Shown piece after piece: positions 1-5,253 of a stretch of DNA of 5,253 nt. The notes beneath the pieces were generated by a model. The model had not been told where the DNA came from. It did not search any database and worked only from the letters and a program-made list of their open reading frames with translations. Position numbers and translations under genes: made by a program. This DNA is from Maricaulis sp. (GTDB lineage: Bacteria > Pseudomonadota > Alphaproteobacteria > Caulobacterales > Maricaulaceae): NCBI GenBank assembly GCA_002694345.1, contig NZLV01000203.1, positions 1 to 5,253 of the forward strand, given 5' to 3'. The stretch's first letter is position 1; every line of letters begins with the position of its first letter.

Positions 1-929
1 CGCCAGTTCCGGCCGGTGACCAGCTGGAAGGGACGGGTGGAGATTTCCGCACCGGCCGGTGCCACGCCGATCACGATGGAGGTGCCCCAGCCCTTGTGGG
101 AGCATTCCAGCGCCGTGCGCATCACATTCACATTGCCGATGCATTCGAACGTGTAGTCGGCACCACCCCCGGTCAGCTCGACCAGGTGGCCGACGAGATC
201 ACCGCTGACATCCTTGGGATTGACGAAATCGGTCATGCCGAACTGGCGGGCCATGGATTCCTTGGCCGGGTTCATGTCGACACCCACGATCTGGCGCGCG
301 CCGATCATCTTCAGACCCTGGATGACATTGAGGCCGATCCCGCCCAGACCGAAAACGACAGCGGTGCAATTGGCTTCCGCCTTGGCCGTGAACACGACAG
401 CGCCAATGCCCGTCGTCACGCCGCAGCCGATATAGCAGATCTTGTCGAAGGGCGCGTCCGGACGAACCTTGGCCAGCGCGATCTCGGGCAGGACCGTGTA
501 GTTCGAGAAGGTCGAGCAGCCCATATAGTGCAGGATCTTCTCACCCTTGTAGGAGAAGCGCGATGTACCGTCCGGCATCACGCCCTGCCCCTGGGTCGAA
601 CGGATCGACTGGCACAGATTGGTCTTGGGATTGAGGCAGTATTCGCACTCCCGGCATTCCGGCGTGTAGAGCGGAATGACATGGTCGCCCGGCTTCAGCC
701 CGGTGACGCCAGGGCCGCATTCGACCACGACACCGGCGCCCTCATGACCCAGGATCGCGGGGAAGGCCCCTTCCGGGTCCGCACCGGACAGGGTGAATTC
801 ATCAGTATGGCAGATGCCCGTCGCCTTGATCTCGACCAGGACTTCCCCCGCCTTCGGGCCCTCCAGATCAACCTCGACAACTTCCAGCGGCTTGCCGGCT
901 TCAAACGCTACAGCGGCACGGGTCTTCAT
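1..929 (-). CDS. frmA: S-(hydroxymethyl)glutathione dehydrogenase / class III alcohol dehydrogenase, C-terminus cut by window edge
   Basis: This cytosolic zinc enzyme oxidises S-hydroxymethylglutathione (formaldehyde plus glutathione) to S-formylglutathione with NAD+; members also reduce S-nitrosoglutathione. My reverse-strand translation gives 309 residues starting MKTRAAVAFEAGKPLEVVEV, open to the left edge. The family is about 370 residues, so roughly 60 C-terminal residues are missing. Catalytic zinc ligands are Cys40 (GICHTDEF), His62 (LGHEGAG) and Cys169 (YIGCGVTTG). Structural zinc ligands are Cys92, Cys95, Cys98 and Cys106. The Rossmann motif GLGGIG lies near 194-199, with the NAD-ribose aspartate in VGVDMNP near 218. 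Arg110 (QSIRSTQGQG) aligns with the arginine that defines class III enzymes, which separates it from ordinary ethanol dehydrogenases. The ATG at 929 is preceded by GGAG at a good distance. The gene is divergent from the first synthase. A formylglutathione hydrolase often lies beside this gene but would be outside the window. No defect is visible. Confidence 0.96.
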   Translation of the reverse strand, partial: MKTRAAVAFEAGKPLEVVEVDLEGPKAGEVLVEIKATGICHTDEFTLSGADPEGAFPAILGHEGAGVVVECGPGVTGLKPGDHVIPLYTPECRECEYCLNPKTNLCQSIRSTQGQGVMPDGTSRFSYKGEKILHYMGCSTFSNYTVLPEIALAKVRPDAPFDKICYIGCGVTTGIGAVVFTAKAEANCTAVVFGLGGIGLNVIQGLKMIGARQIVGVDMNPAKESMARQFGMTDFVNPKDVSGDLVGHLVELTGGGADYTFECIGNVNVMRTALECSHKGWGTSIVIGVAPAGAEISTRPFQLVTGRNW

Positions 930-936
930 GGGGCAT

Positions 937-940
937 CTCC
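937..940 (-). promoter_or_regulatory. Ribosome binding site of frmA
   Basis: On the minus strand GGAG is followed by seven bases and then the ATG at 929-927. This supports that start. The nearby ATG at 936-934 is out of frame and too close to the GGAG. Confidence 0.75.
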
Positions 941-962
941 GGGATTGGGGGTGTACCGTGCG

Positions 963-991
963 TTTCGACCAGATTTGCCACCCGGCGTCAA
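963..991 (-). promoter_or_regulatory. Possible sigma-70-type promoter of frmA
   Basis: On the minus strand, TTGACG (991-986) is a good -35 match. After a 17-base spacer comes TCGAAA (968-963), a weak -10 with three of six consensus bases. Initiation near 955 would leave a leader of about 25 bases. The spacing is right, but the weak -10 makes this tentative. I found no convincing promoter for the plus-strand synthase in the same 158-base intergenic region. Confidence 0.25.
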
Positions 992-1075
992 AGGCGGAAT
1001 GACACCGCTTGCGCAGTTGGCGAGGTGACGCTGGGCCCACATGGTACTAGGTTGCGCCGCCTGTTTGCCCGTTTC

Positions 1076-1079
1076 GGAG
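1076..1079 (+). promoter_or_regulatory. Ribosome binding site of the first synthase
   Basis: GGAG lies eight bases before the ATG at 1088. An overlapping ATG at 1084 is in another frame and meets a stop after 20 codons, so 1088 is the real start. Confidence 0.7.
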
Positions 1080-1087
1080 TGGAATGA

Positions 1088-2203
1088 ATGAGCGTTGTGA
1101 TCCGGTCGACCGGTCTTTGGACTCCCGAGGAGTCGGTCTCGAATGACGAACTCGTCGCTTGCTTCAACGCCTATGTGGAACAGTTCAACGCCGACAATGC
1201 CGACGCGATTGCGCGTGGCACGGTCGAGCCGCTGAACCCCTCCTCCTCGGCCTTCATCGAGAAGGCTTCGGGCATCAAGTCGCGCTACACGATCGACAAG
1301 GCCGGCGTTCTGGACGTCAACCGGATGCGCCCCCGCGTGGCGCCGCGTCCGAATGAAGACCTGGCCCTGACGGCAGAAGCCGGTGTCGCCGCCGCCCGGG
1401 ATGCCCTCAAGGCCGCGGGCCGTGACCCCAAGGATGTCGACGCCGTGATCTGTTCGGCCACCTCCATGCAGCGCACCTATCCGTGCATGGCGATCGAGAT
1501 GCAGAACGAGCTGGGCATTACCGGCTTCGGTTTCGACATGACCGTCGCCTGTTCCTCGGGGACGTTCGGCATCATCAATGCGATCAACATGATCGAAACG
1601 GGGATGGCGAAATCGGTCCTGGTGATCGTGCCGGAAATCACCACGCCGCAGCTCAATTTCCGCGATCGCGACAGCCATTTCATCTTCGGCGATGTGGCCG
1701 TGGCCATGCTGATCGAGCATGAGGACGTCGCCGGCGGCGAAGGCTGGCGGGTTCTGGGCCGCAACATGATGACCCAGTTCTCCAACAATATCCGCTCGAA
1801 CTTCGGCTTCCTGAATGCCTCGGAAGAGCCGGAACCGGAATTCGAGGACCGCTATTTCGTGCAGGAGGGCCGCAAGGTCTTCAAGGAAGTCTGCCCGATG
1901 GTCGCGGAAATGATCCTGTCGGACATGGGCAATTTCGGCCTCAAGCCCGACCAGATGAAGCGTCTCTGGCTGCACCAGGCCAATATCAACATGAACATGC
2001 TGGTCGCGAAGAAGGTCTTCGGCCGCGAGTTCGAGGTTGAGGAAGCCCCCGTCATCCTGGACGAGTTCGCCAATACGGCGGGCGCCGGCTCCCTGGTGGC
2101 CTTCCACCGGCACAATGACGGGTTTGCCGCGGGCGAGAAGGGGCTGATCTGCTCCTTCGGCGCGGGATACTCCGCCGGTACGGTCTTCGTCGAAAAACTC
2201 TAA
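1088..2203 (+). CDS. fabH: Beta-ketoacyl-ACP synthase III, long FabH-like family (paralog 1)
   Basis: The 371-residue thiolase-fold synthase should condense an acyl-CoA primer with malonyl-ACP to give a beta-ketoacyl-ACP, starting or re-priming chain synthesis in the cytosol. The FabH-type triad is intact: Cys155 (MTVACSSGTFG), His296 (LWLHQANI) and Asn329 (FANTAGAGS). The glycine-rich end SFGAGYSAG is also typical. It is about 50 residues longer than E. coli FabH (317). The extra length includes an N-terminal SNDELVACFNAYVEQFN segment, and with FRDRDSHFIFGD and VQEGRKVFKEVCPM this marks the ~370-residue branch containing P. aeruginosa PA3286 (family recalled, not searched). That member is reported to use octanoyl-CoA; the primer here is not shown by sequence. 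The Asn loop reads NTAGAG where relatives usually have NTSSAG or NTSAAS. The gene is divergent from frmA and convergent with amtB, and appears monocistronic. Housekeeping fabH may lie elsewhere, so the symbol names the family. Confidence 0.93.
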   Translation: MSVVIRSTGLWTPEESVSNDELVACFNAYVEQFNADNADAIARGTVEPLNPSSSAFIEKASGIKSRYTIDKAGVLDVNRMRPRVAPRPNEDLALTAEAGVAAARDALKAAGRDPKDVDAVICSATSMQRTYPCMAIEMQNELGITGFGFDMTVACSSGTFGIINAINMIETGMAKSVLVIVPEITTPQLNFRDRDSHFIFGDVAVAMLIEHEDVAGGEGWRVLGRNMMTQFSNNIRSNFGFLNASEEPEPEFEDRYFVQEGRKVFKEVCPMVAEMILSDMGNFGLKPDQMKRLWLHQANINMNMLVAKKVFGREFEVEEAPVILDEFANTAGAGSLVAFHRHNDGFAAGEKGLICSFGAGYSAGTVFVEKL

Positions 2204-2383
2204 TCCCCGCCTGTTCGGGACGAGCCTATCATCCGCCTGTCGATCGACGGGAGGAATGCGTGTGGCTGTGCGACAGAGTGAGGAGGACCGATATTCCGGA
2301 ACAGATTGCCGGCGCCGTCCTCCGACCCCCGAAACAGTCATACAAAAACGTATAACGCAGAGGTCAAATCTGACACCGGTGCC

Positions 2384-2432
2384 AAAAAAAGACCCGGCCC
2401 TGTCCAGTACAACGCACTGGCAGGGCCGGGTC
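2384..2432 (-). terminator. Rho-independent terminator of amtB
   Basis: Arms GACCCGGCCCTG (2391-2402) and CAGGGCCGGGTC (2421-2432) are perfectly complementary over 12 bp. The stem continues with CCAGT/ACTGG (2404-2408 and 2416-2420) after one bulged T, closing on a 7-base loop. Read on the minus strand, the stem is followed at once by seven T (A-run at 2384-2390). The plus strand has no T-run after the stem, so it should work only for transcripts from amtB. It sits 170 bases past the amtB stop codon. Confidence 0.9.
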
Positions 2433-2518
2433 AGTATGCGTCTCAAGCCGGGGAGGACAGGCCTGGACGTGCGAAACCCAATAACGGGTCAAGCCCAGAA
2501 GGGCAACTCAATTCGGGT

Positions 2519-2558
2519 CGGGAGCGGGCGCCGCAACCCCTTACAGCACCCGCTCCCG
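2519..2558. repeat. GC-rich inverted repeat in the amtB 3' region
   Basis: Arms CGGGAGCGGGCGC (2519-2531) and GCACCCGCTCCCG (2546-2558) pair over 13 positions with one non-Watson-Crick position, around a 14-base loop. Neither strand has a T-run after it, so it is not an intrinsic terminator. It lies between the amtB stop and the amtB terminator and would form a stable hairpin in the amtB transcript. It could stabilise the 3' end, be a processing site, or have no role. Confidence 0.6.
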
Positions 2559-2601
2559 CTCTCCGGCCCCCAACCGGCCGAAGATGGGTGGTGAGGTCAG
2601 T

Positions 2602-3813
2602 CTAACTGCCGACCGACTCACCATGCAAACTTGTATCGAGGCCGGAAACCTCGGATTCTTCATCGACCCGCAGCGTCATAAGCTTGGATTGTATGAAGAG
2701 GATGACAAAGGTGACGACCGCGCAGTAGATCGCCGCGGCCAGAGCGCCCCAGGCCTGGGTCCAGACCTGCAGGAGATTGCCCTCGATCGCGCCGGCCGTA
2801 CCGCCGATGGCCTCGCTGGCGAAGACACCCGTCAGGATCGCCCCGACCAGACCGCCCACACCATGCAGACCGAAGGCATCAAGCGTATCGTCGATCTTGA
2901 TGGCTTTCTTGAGTGCCGTGACGCCCCAATAGGCGCCGAAGGAACCGCCGGCACCCACCAGGAAGGCCGCCCAGGCGGGCACGAAACCGGCTGCCGGGGT
3001 GATGGCGACCAGACCGGCCACAGCCCCCGAGGCAGCGCCCAGGACAGAAGCCTTACCGCGCAGGATCCATTCCAGGCAGATCCAGACGAGGACCGCCGTC
3101 GCCGTAGCCACCTGCGTGGTCACCAGCGCATGGGCTGCGGCGCCATCGGCCGCCAGGGCCGACCCGCCATTGAAGCCGAACCAGCCCACCCACAGGAAGC
3201 CGGCACCGGCGACCGTCAGGACCAGATTGTCCGGCGCCAGATTGGAGCCCGGATAGCCCTTGCGGGGTCCCAGGAATTTGGCCAGCACGAGCCCGGCAAC
3301 ACCGGCATTGATGTGCACAACAGCGCCACCGGCGAAGTCGAGCACGCCCGCATCCCCCAGGAAGCCACCACCCCAGACCCAGTGGCAGATCGGGGCATAA
3401 ACCAGGACGATCCAGGCTGCACCGAACACCATGAAGGCCGAGAAGCGGATGCGTTCAACAGCGGCACCGGCAATGATCGCCACCGTGATGATGGCGAAGG
3501 TGAGCTGGAACATCAGGAAGAGGTTTTCCGGCAGGTCGCCAGACATGCTTTCAGGCGTGATCCCCGCGAGACCCGCACTGGCCAGCCCGCCGACAAATCC
3601 GTTGAGCGCACCGCCATCCGTGAACGCCAGGGAATAGGCAATCAGGGCCCAGACCACGGTGACAATGGCCGCCGCGCCGAGGCTCTGCATCAGGGTGGAG
3701 AGAACATTCTTCCGCCGGACCATGCCGCCATAGAACAGGGCCAGCCCCGGCAGGGTCATGAGCAGGACCAGAGCGGTCGAGGTCAAAATCCAGGCGTTGT
3801 TACCACTGTCCAT
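2602..3813 (-). CDS. amtB: Ammonium transporter, Amt/AmtB family
   Basis: The 403-residue inner-membrane protein forms a trimeric channel that binds ammonium and conducts ammonia inward. About eleven membrane segments are visible, the first at about 8-30 and the last at about 350-376. Pore residues match E. coli AmtB one position earlier: Phe102 and Phe106 (FQLTF), Trp147 (WVWGGG), Asp159 (LDFAGG), His167 (VVHINAG), Phe214 and Ser218 (WFGFNGGSA), and His317 (FGLHGVGG). The cytoplasmic tail ends in GLDTSLHGES, the conserved segment contacting a PII protein (GlnK/GlnB), so nitrogen-dependent gating by PII is likely. The ATG at 3813 is fixed: it has GGAGG at good spacing, and no ATG, GTG or TTG lies between it and the upstream in-frame stop at 3867-3865. 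The protein starts directly before the first membrane segment, so the cleaved signal peptide of E. coli AmtB is absent. No PII gene adjoins it in the window, unlike the common glnK-amtB operon. Confidence 0.97.
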   Translation of the reverse strand: MDSGNNAWILTSTALVLLMTLPGLALFYGGMVRRKNVLSTLMQSLGAAAIVTVVWALIAYSLAFTDGGALNGFVGGLASAGLAGITPESMSGDLPENLFLMFQLTFAIITVAIIAGAAVERIRFSAFMVFGAAWIVLVYAPICHWVWGGGFLGDAGVLDFAGGAVVHINAGVAGLVLAKFLGPRKGYPGSNLAPDNLVLTVAGAGFLWVGWFGFNGGSALAADGAAAHALVTTQVATATAVLVWICLEWILRGKASVLGAASGAVAGLVAITPAAGFVPAWAAFLVGAGGSFGAYWGVTALKKAIKIDDTLDAFGLHGVGGLVGAILTGVFASEAIGGTAGAIEGNLLQVWTQAWGALAAAIYCAVVTFVILFIQSKLMTLRVDEESEVSGLDTSLHGESVGS

Positions 3814-3821
3814 CTGTGGGG

Positions 3822-3826
3822 CCTCC
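3822..3826 (-). promoter_or_regulatory. Ribosome binding site of amtB
   Basis: GGAGG on the minus strand is followed by eight bases and then the ATG at 3813. It confirms the short N-terminus without a signal peptide. Confidence 0.8.
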
Positions 3827-3929
3827 GGCGGGGTTGTTGTCGCTTGCTGCGATCTACCGGAGAGCTAGAAGCGGCCAGAAAGGAGAGTCGACTGCAGGCC
3901 GGGGATTTCCTGCATTTGCGGTTTTTGCG

Positions 3930-3945
3930 CTGCACAAATGTGCAG
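3930..3945. promoter_or_regulatory. Perfect palindrome between divergent amtB and second synthase; candidate operator
   Basis: CTGCACA-AA-TGTGCAG is a perfect 7-bp inverted repeat with a 2-base centre. It lies about 118 bases before the synthase GTG (4056) and about 125 before the amtB ATG (3813), near the middle of the region. TGCA recurs at 3911, 3931 and 3941, that is 20 and 10 bases apart, and CTGCAG occurs at 3892. The core resembles an NtrC site (TGCAC...GTGCA), but the gap between GCAC and GTGC is four bases, not the usual seven, so I do not assign NtrC. I found no sigma-54 -24/-12 pair for amtB. Binding by a dimeric regulator is inferred. Confidence 0.45.
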
Positions 3946-4044
3946 GTTTGCTCGATTTTGATGCGCAGCCGCACGAGCCCCCATGCGCCCGCACATTGAT
4001 TGAGGGGTATCATGGAGTAGGCTGCGCGGGTCTGGGAAGAAAAC

Positions 4045-4049
4045 AGAGA
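4045..4049 (+). promoter_or_regulatory. Weak ribosome binding site of the second synthase
   Basis: AGAGA lies six bases before the GTG at 4056. It is a poor Shine-Dalgarno match but the only one near the start that homology favours. The ATG at 4012 is out of frame and stops after two codons. Confidence 0.45.
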
Positions 4050-4055
4050 CATAAC

Positions 4056-5171
4056 GTGCCAAACAGCCTCATCCGATCGACGGGCTACTGGGTTCCGTCG
4101 AATGTCATCACCAATGATGAACTCGTGGCCAGCTACAATGCGTATGCTGAGCGCTTCAACGCCGAGAACGCCGCCGCCATCGCGGCCGGCCAGATTGCGG
4201 AAGTGCCACGCTCCAATTCCGACTTCATCGTCAATGCTTCCGGAATCAAGCGGCGGCATGTCTATGAAAAAGATGGCATCCTGGACATCGAGCGAATGGT
4301 GCCCCAGATCGCACCCCGCCCGATCGACGAGGTTTCCACCCAGGCCGAATTTGCCCTGAAATCCGTTCACCAGGCGCTCGAGCGCGCCGGCTATGACGGC
4401 GGCGACATTGATGGCGTCATCGTCGCCTCCTCCGCGCAGCAACGGAATTTCCCGGGCGTGTCCTGCGAGATCCAGAACGAGATCGGCGCCAAGGGCTTCT
4501 CCTTCGACCTGACCATGGCCTGCGCCTCGGCCCTCTACGGGCTGCACATCGCCAATGGTTTCATCAAGTCGGGTGAGGCCAAGCGCATCCTGGTCTGCTC
4601 GCCAGAGATCATGACCTGTATCAATGTGCACTCGCGCCGCGATGTTCACTTCATTTTCGGTGATGCCTCCGCCGCCATGATCGTGGAAGCGGATGATGGC
4701 CGCCCGGGCGGCTGGGACGTTCTGGGCACGCATGCCGAGAACAAGTGGTCCTCGGCGCTGCGTTCCGATTTCGGCTTCATCAACCGCGCCGAACGCCAGA
4801 TCGACCCGGACTACGAGCCCCATCTGGACCAGGACGGGCATCGCGTCTTCAAGGATGTCGTCGGATTTGCGCCCAAGGTGGCGCGCAATCTGATGAAGAA
4901 GATCGACCTGCAGCCGGAGGACGTGCGCCGCACCTGGCTCCACCAGGCCAATATCCGCATGGTCGACATGATCGCCAAACGCATCCTCGGCCGCGACCGG
5001 ACCGAAGAAAATGCGCCGGCCATACTGGACGAGTACGGCAATACGTCCTCTTCTTCCGTCGTAATGAATTTCCAGATGCATTCCGACGACATGGCAGAAG
5101 GCGAAACGGGCGTGATGTGCGCCTTCGGGGCTGGCTATGGCGTGGGAGCGGCCGCCGTAAGGAAACGCTGA
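4056..5171 (+). CDS. fabH: Beta-ketoacyl-ACP synthase III, long FabH-like family (paralog 2)
   Basis: This second 371-residue synthase has the same fold and triad: Cys156 (LTMACASALYG), His296 (TWLHQANI) and Asn329 (YGNTSSSS). It should carry out the same decarboxylating condensation of an acyl-CoA primer with malonyl-ACP. I aligned it by hand with paralog 1 at about 43% identity and nearly no gaps, so the split is old. It differs in segments conserved in the PA3286-type branch: INVHSRRDVHF for LNFRDRDSHF, LDQDGHRVFKDVVGF for VQEGRKVFKEVCPM, and KWSSALRSDFG for QFSNNIRSNFG. These may shape primer or partner choice (inference). The open frame extends back to 3816, but the GTG at 4056 is chosen because MPNSLIRSTGYW then aligns with paralog 1's MSVVIRSTGLW, and the upstream stretch is intergenic DNA with a palindrome. 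The 3' end overlaps a lipoprotein gene by one base, implying an operon. Substrate unknown. Confidence 0.9.
   Translation: MPNSLIRSTGYWVPSNVITNDELVASYNAYAERFNAENAAAIAAGQIAEVPRSNSDFIVNASGIKRRHVYEKDGILDIERMVPQIAPRPIDEVSTQAEFALKSVHQALERAGYDGGDIDGVIVASSAQQRNFPGVSCEIQNEIGAKGFSFDLTMACASALYGLHIANGFIKSGEAKRILVCSPEIMTCINVHSRRDVHFIFGDASAAMIVEADDGRPGGWDVLGTHAENKWSSALRSDFGFINRAERQIDPDYEPHLDQDGHRVFKDVVGFAPKVARNLMKKIDLQPEDVRRTWLHQANIRMVDMIAKRILGRDRTEENAPAILDEYGNTSSSSVVMNFQMHSDDMAEGETGVMCAFGAGYGVGAAAVRKR
5158..5163 (+). promoter_or_regulatory. Ribosome binding site of the lipoprotein gene, inside the synthase 3' end
   Basis: TAAGGA lies seven bases before the ATG at 5171, within the last codons of the second synthase. 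Together with the TGATG overlap it supports a genuine start and translational coupling. Confidence 0.65.
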
Positions 5172-5253
5172 TGACCCGACTTCTCCTCGCCGGCACGACC
5201 GGTTTTCTGGCCCTGCTCACGGCCTGTTCGGCACCACAGGACCAGAACGCACC
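5171..5253 (+). CDS. Putative lipoprotein, N-terminal fragment cut by window edge
   Basis: Only 27 codons are inside the window, too few to identify the protein. The visible sequence is MTRLLLAGTTGFLALLTACS followed by APQDQNA. It shows an Arg-containing start, a hydrophobic stretch at about 4-16, and a lipobox LTAC with the lipidated cysteine at position 19. It then turns to polar and Pro/Ala-rich sequence typical of a linker after the lipid anchor. Signal peptidase II cleavage and anchoring on the periplasmic side of a membrane are expected. The start overlaps the stop of the second synthase (TGATG), and a TAAGGA site lies upstream, so the two genes are probably co-transcribed and translationally coupled. 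The mature domain, and so the function, lies outside the window. Confidence 0.75.
   Translation, partial: MTRLLLAGTTGFLALLTACSAPQDQNA

Larger units (their letters stand above)
2204..2601. other. Convergent intergenic region without a supported gene
   Basis: This stretch of about 400 bases separates the ends of the first synthase and amtB. It holds a strong minus-strand terminator (2384-2432) and a GC-rich hairpin (2519-2558), both described separately. Near the synthase stop are only a weak CCCG/CGGG hairpin (around 2205-2219), a perfect 10-base palindrome GTCGATCGAC (2239-2248), and an inverted pair GGAGGAC/GTCCTCC about 28 bases apart (about 2282-2325). None has a T-run after it on the plus strand, so I cannot name a terminator for the synthase. 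A plus-strand open frame (2256 or 2262 to 2594) runs straight through both hairpins, is rich in Arg and Pro, and does not look like a real protein. Confidence 0.7.

Noticed and set aside
96..1028. 310-codon plus-strand open frame over the frmA region
   Set aside because: It is a shadow of frmA, whose minus-strand reading shows all zinc ligands and the NAD motif. The true gene is open to the window edge.
926..2446. 506-codon open frame on the minus strand, antisense to the first synthase
   Set aside because: It covers the synthase almost completely, runs through the divergent region and the terminator stem, and its residue mix (rich in Asp, His, Arg, Gly) is typical of an antisense frame of GC-rich coding DNA. 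The sense strand has an intact catalytic triad.
2256..2594. Small plus-strand ORF (ATG 2256 or GTG 2262) with a GGGAGG site at 2249-2254
   Set aside because: The purine-rich site is at a workable distance from the GTG, but the frame passes through the amtB terminator and the GC-rich hairpin, is Arg/Pro-rich and shows no domain.
3930..3945. Reading the palindrome as an NtrC binding site for amtB
   Set aside because: The TGCAC and GTGCA halves match, but they are separated by too few bases, and no -24/-12 sigma-54 promoter was found upstream of amtB.
2584..3999. 471-codon plus-strand open frame antisense to amtB
   Set aside because: The minus strand encodes a full AmtB with all pore residues. 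The plus frame is Gly/Asp/Gln/Arg-rich without motifs and continues into intergenic DNA.
3996..4023. Possible promoter of the second synthase (TTGATT, 16 bases, TAGGCT)
   Set aside because: The -35 is fair, but the -10 matches only three of six bases and other arrangements are equally good, so it is not supported enough to list as a feature.
3816..4055. 80-residue N-terminal extension of the second synthase from GTG 3816
   Set aside because: The extension has no counterpart in the paralog and would overlap the amtB ribosome site and the palindrome. The GTG at 4056 aligns the two N-termini.
3783..5081. 432-codon open frame on the minus strand, antisense to the second synthase
   Set aside because: It occurs opposite the second synthase, as a similar long frame does opposite the first. 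This follows from conserved sense codons and high GC. No start signal or recognisable motif supports a protein.

Overview
The window is GC-rich chromosomal DNA (roughly 60% or more G+C by eye), with G/C-ending codons and recognisable Shine-Dalgarno sites. Its gene families are typical of free-living Proteobacteria. The overall look fits an alphaproteobacterium. A marine Caulobacterales/Maricaulales-type organism is a guess from general resemblance, not a demonstrated placement. I see no transposase, integrase, tRNA, CRISPR array, phage gene or compositional break.

Layout from left to right. (1) Positions 1-929, minus strand: the N-terminal ~309 residues of a class III alcohol dehydrogenase (glutathione-dependent formaldehyde dehydrogenase), whose C-terminus lies beyond the left edge. 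(2) 930-1087: a short intergenic region between divergent genes. (3) 1088-2203, plus: a 371-residue FabH-type beta-ketoacyl synthase III with an intact Cys-His-Asn triad. (4) 2204-2601: a convergent intergenic region holding a strong intrinsic terminator that reads on the minus strand, and a second GC-rich hairpin. (5) 2602-3813, minus: a complete ammonium channel of the AmtB family, with all hallmark pore residues and the PII-binding C-terminal tail, but no PII gene next to it. (6) 3814-4055: a second divergent intergenic region with a perfect 16-bp palindrome almost midway between the two start codons. (7) 4056-5171, plus: a second 371-residue synthase of the same long-FabH family, about 43% identical to the first by my hand alignment, starting at GTG. 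(8) 5171-5253, plus: the first 27 codons of a lipoprotein gene that overlaps the synthase stop codon by one base (TGATG) and runs off the right edge.

How the genes may fit together. The two synthases belong to the ~370-residue FabH branch that includes Pseudomonas aeruginosa PA3286, which is reported to condense medium-chain acyl-CoA with malonyl-ACP. They probably start or re-prime fatty-acid (or related acyl-chain) synthesis from different acyl-CoA primers. AmtB imports ammonium and FrmA clears formaldehyde; neither has an evident biochemical link to the synthases. The layout reads as three or four separate transcription units rather than one pathway. The only operon-like link visible is the second synthase with the lipoprotein. 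I did not find a clearly novel system. The points most worth a second look are the pair of anciently diverged synthases around amtB, the shared palindrome, the synthase-lipoprotein coupling and the structured amtB 3' region.
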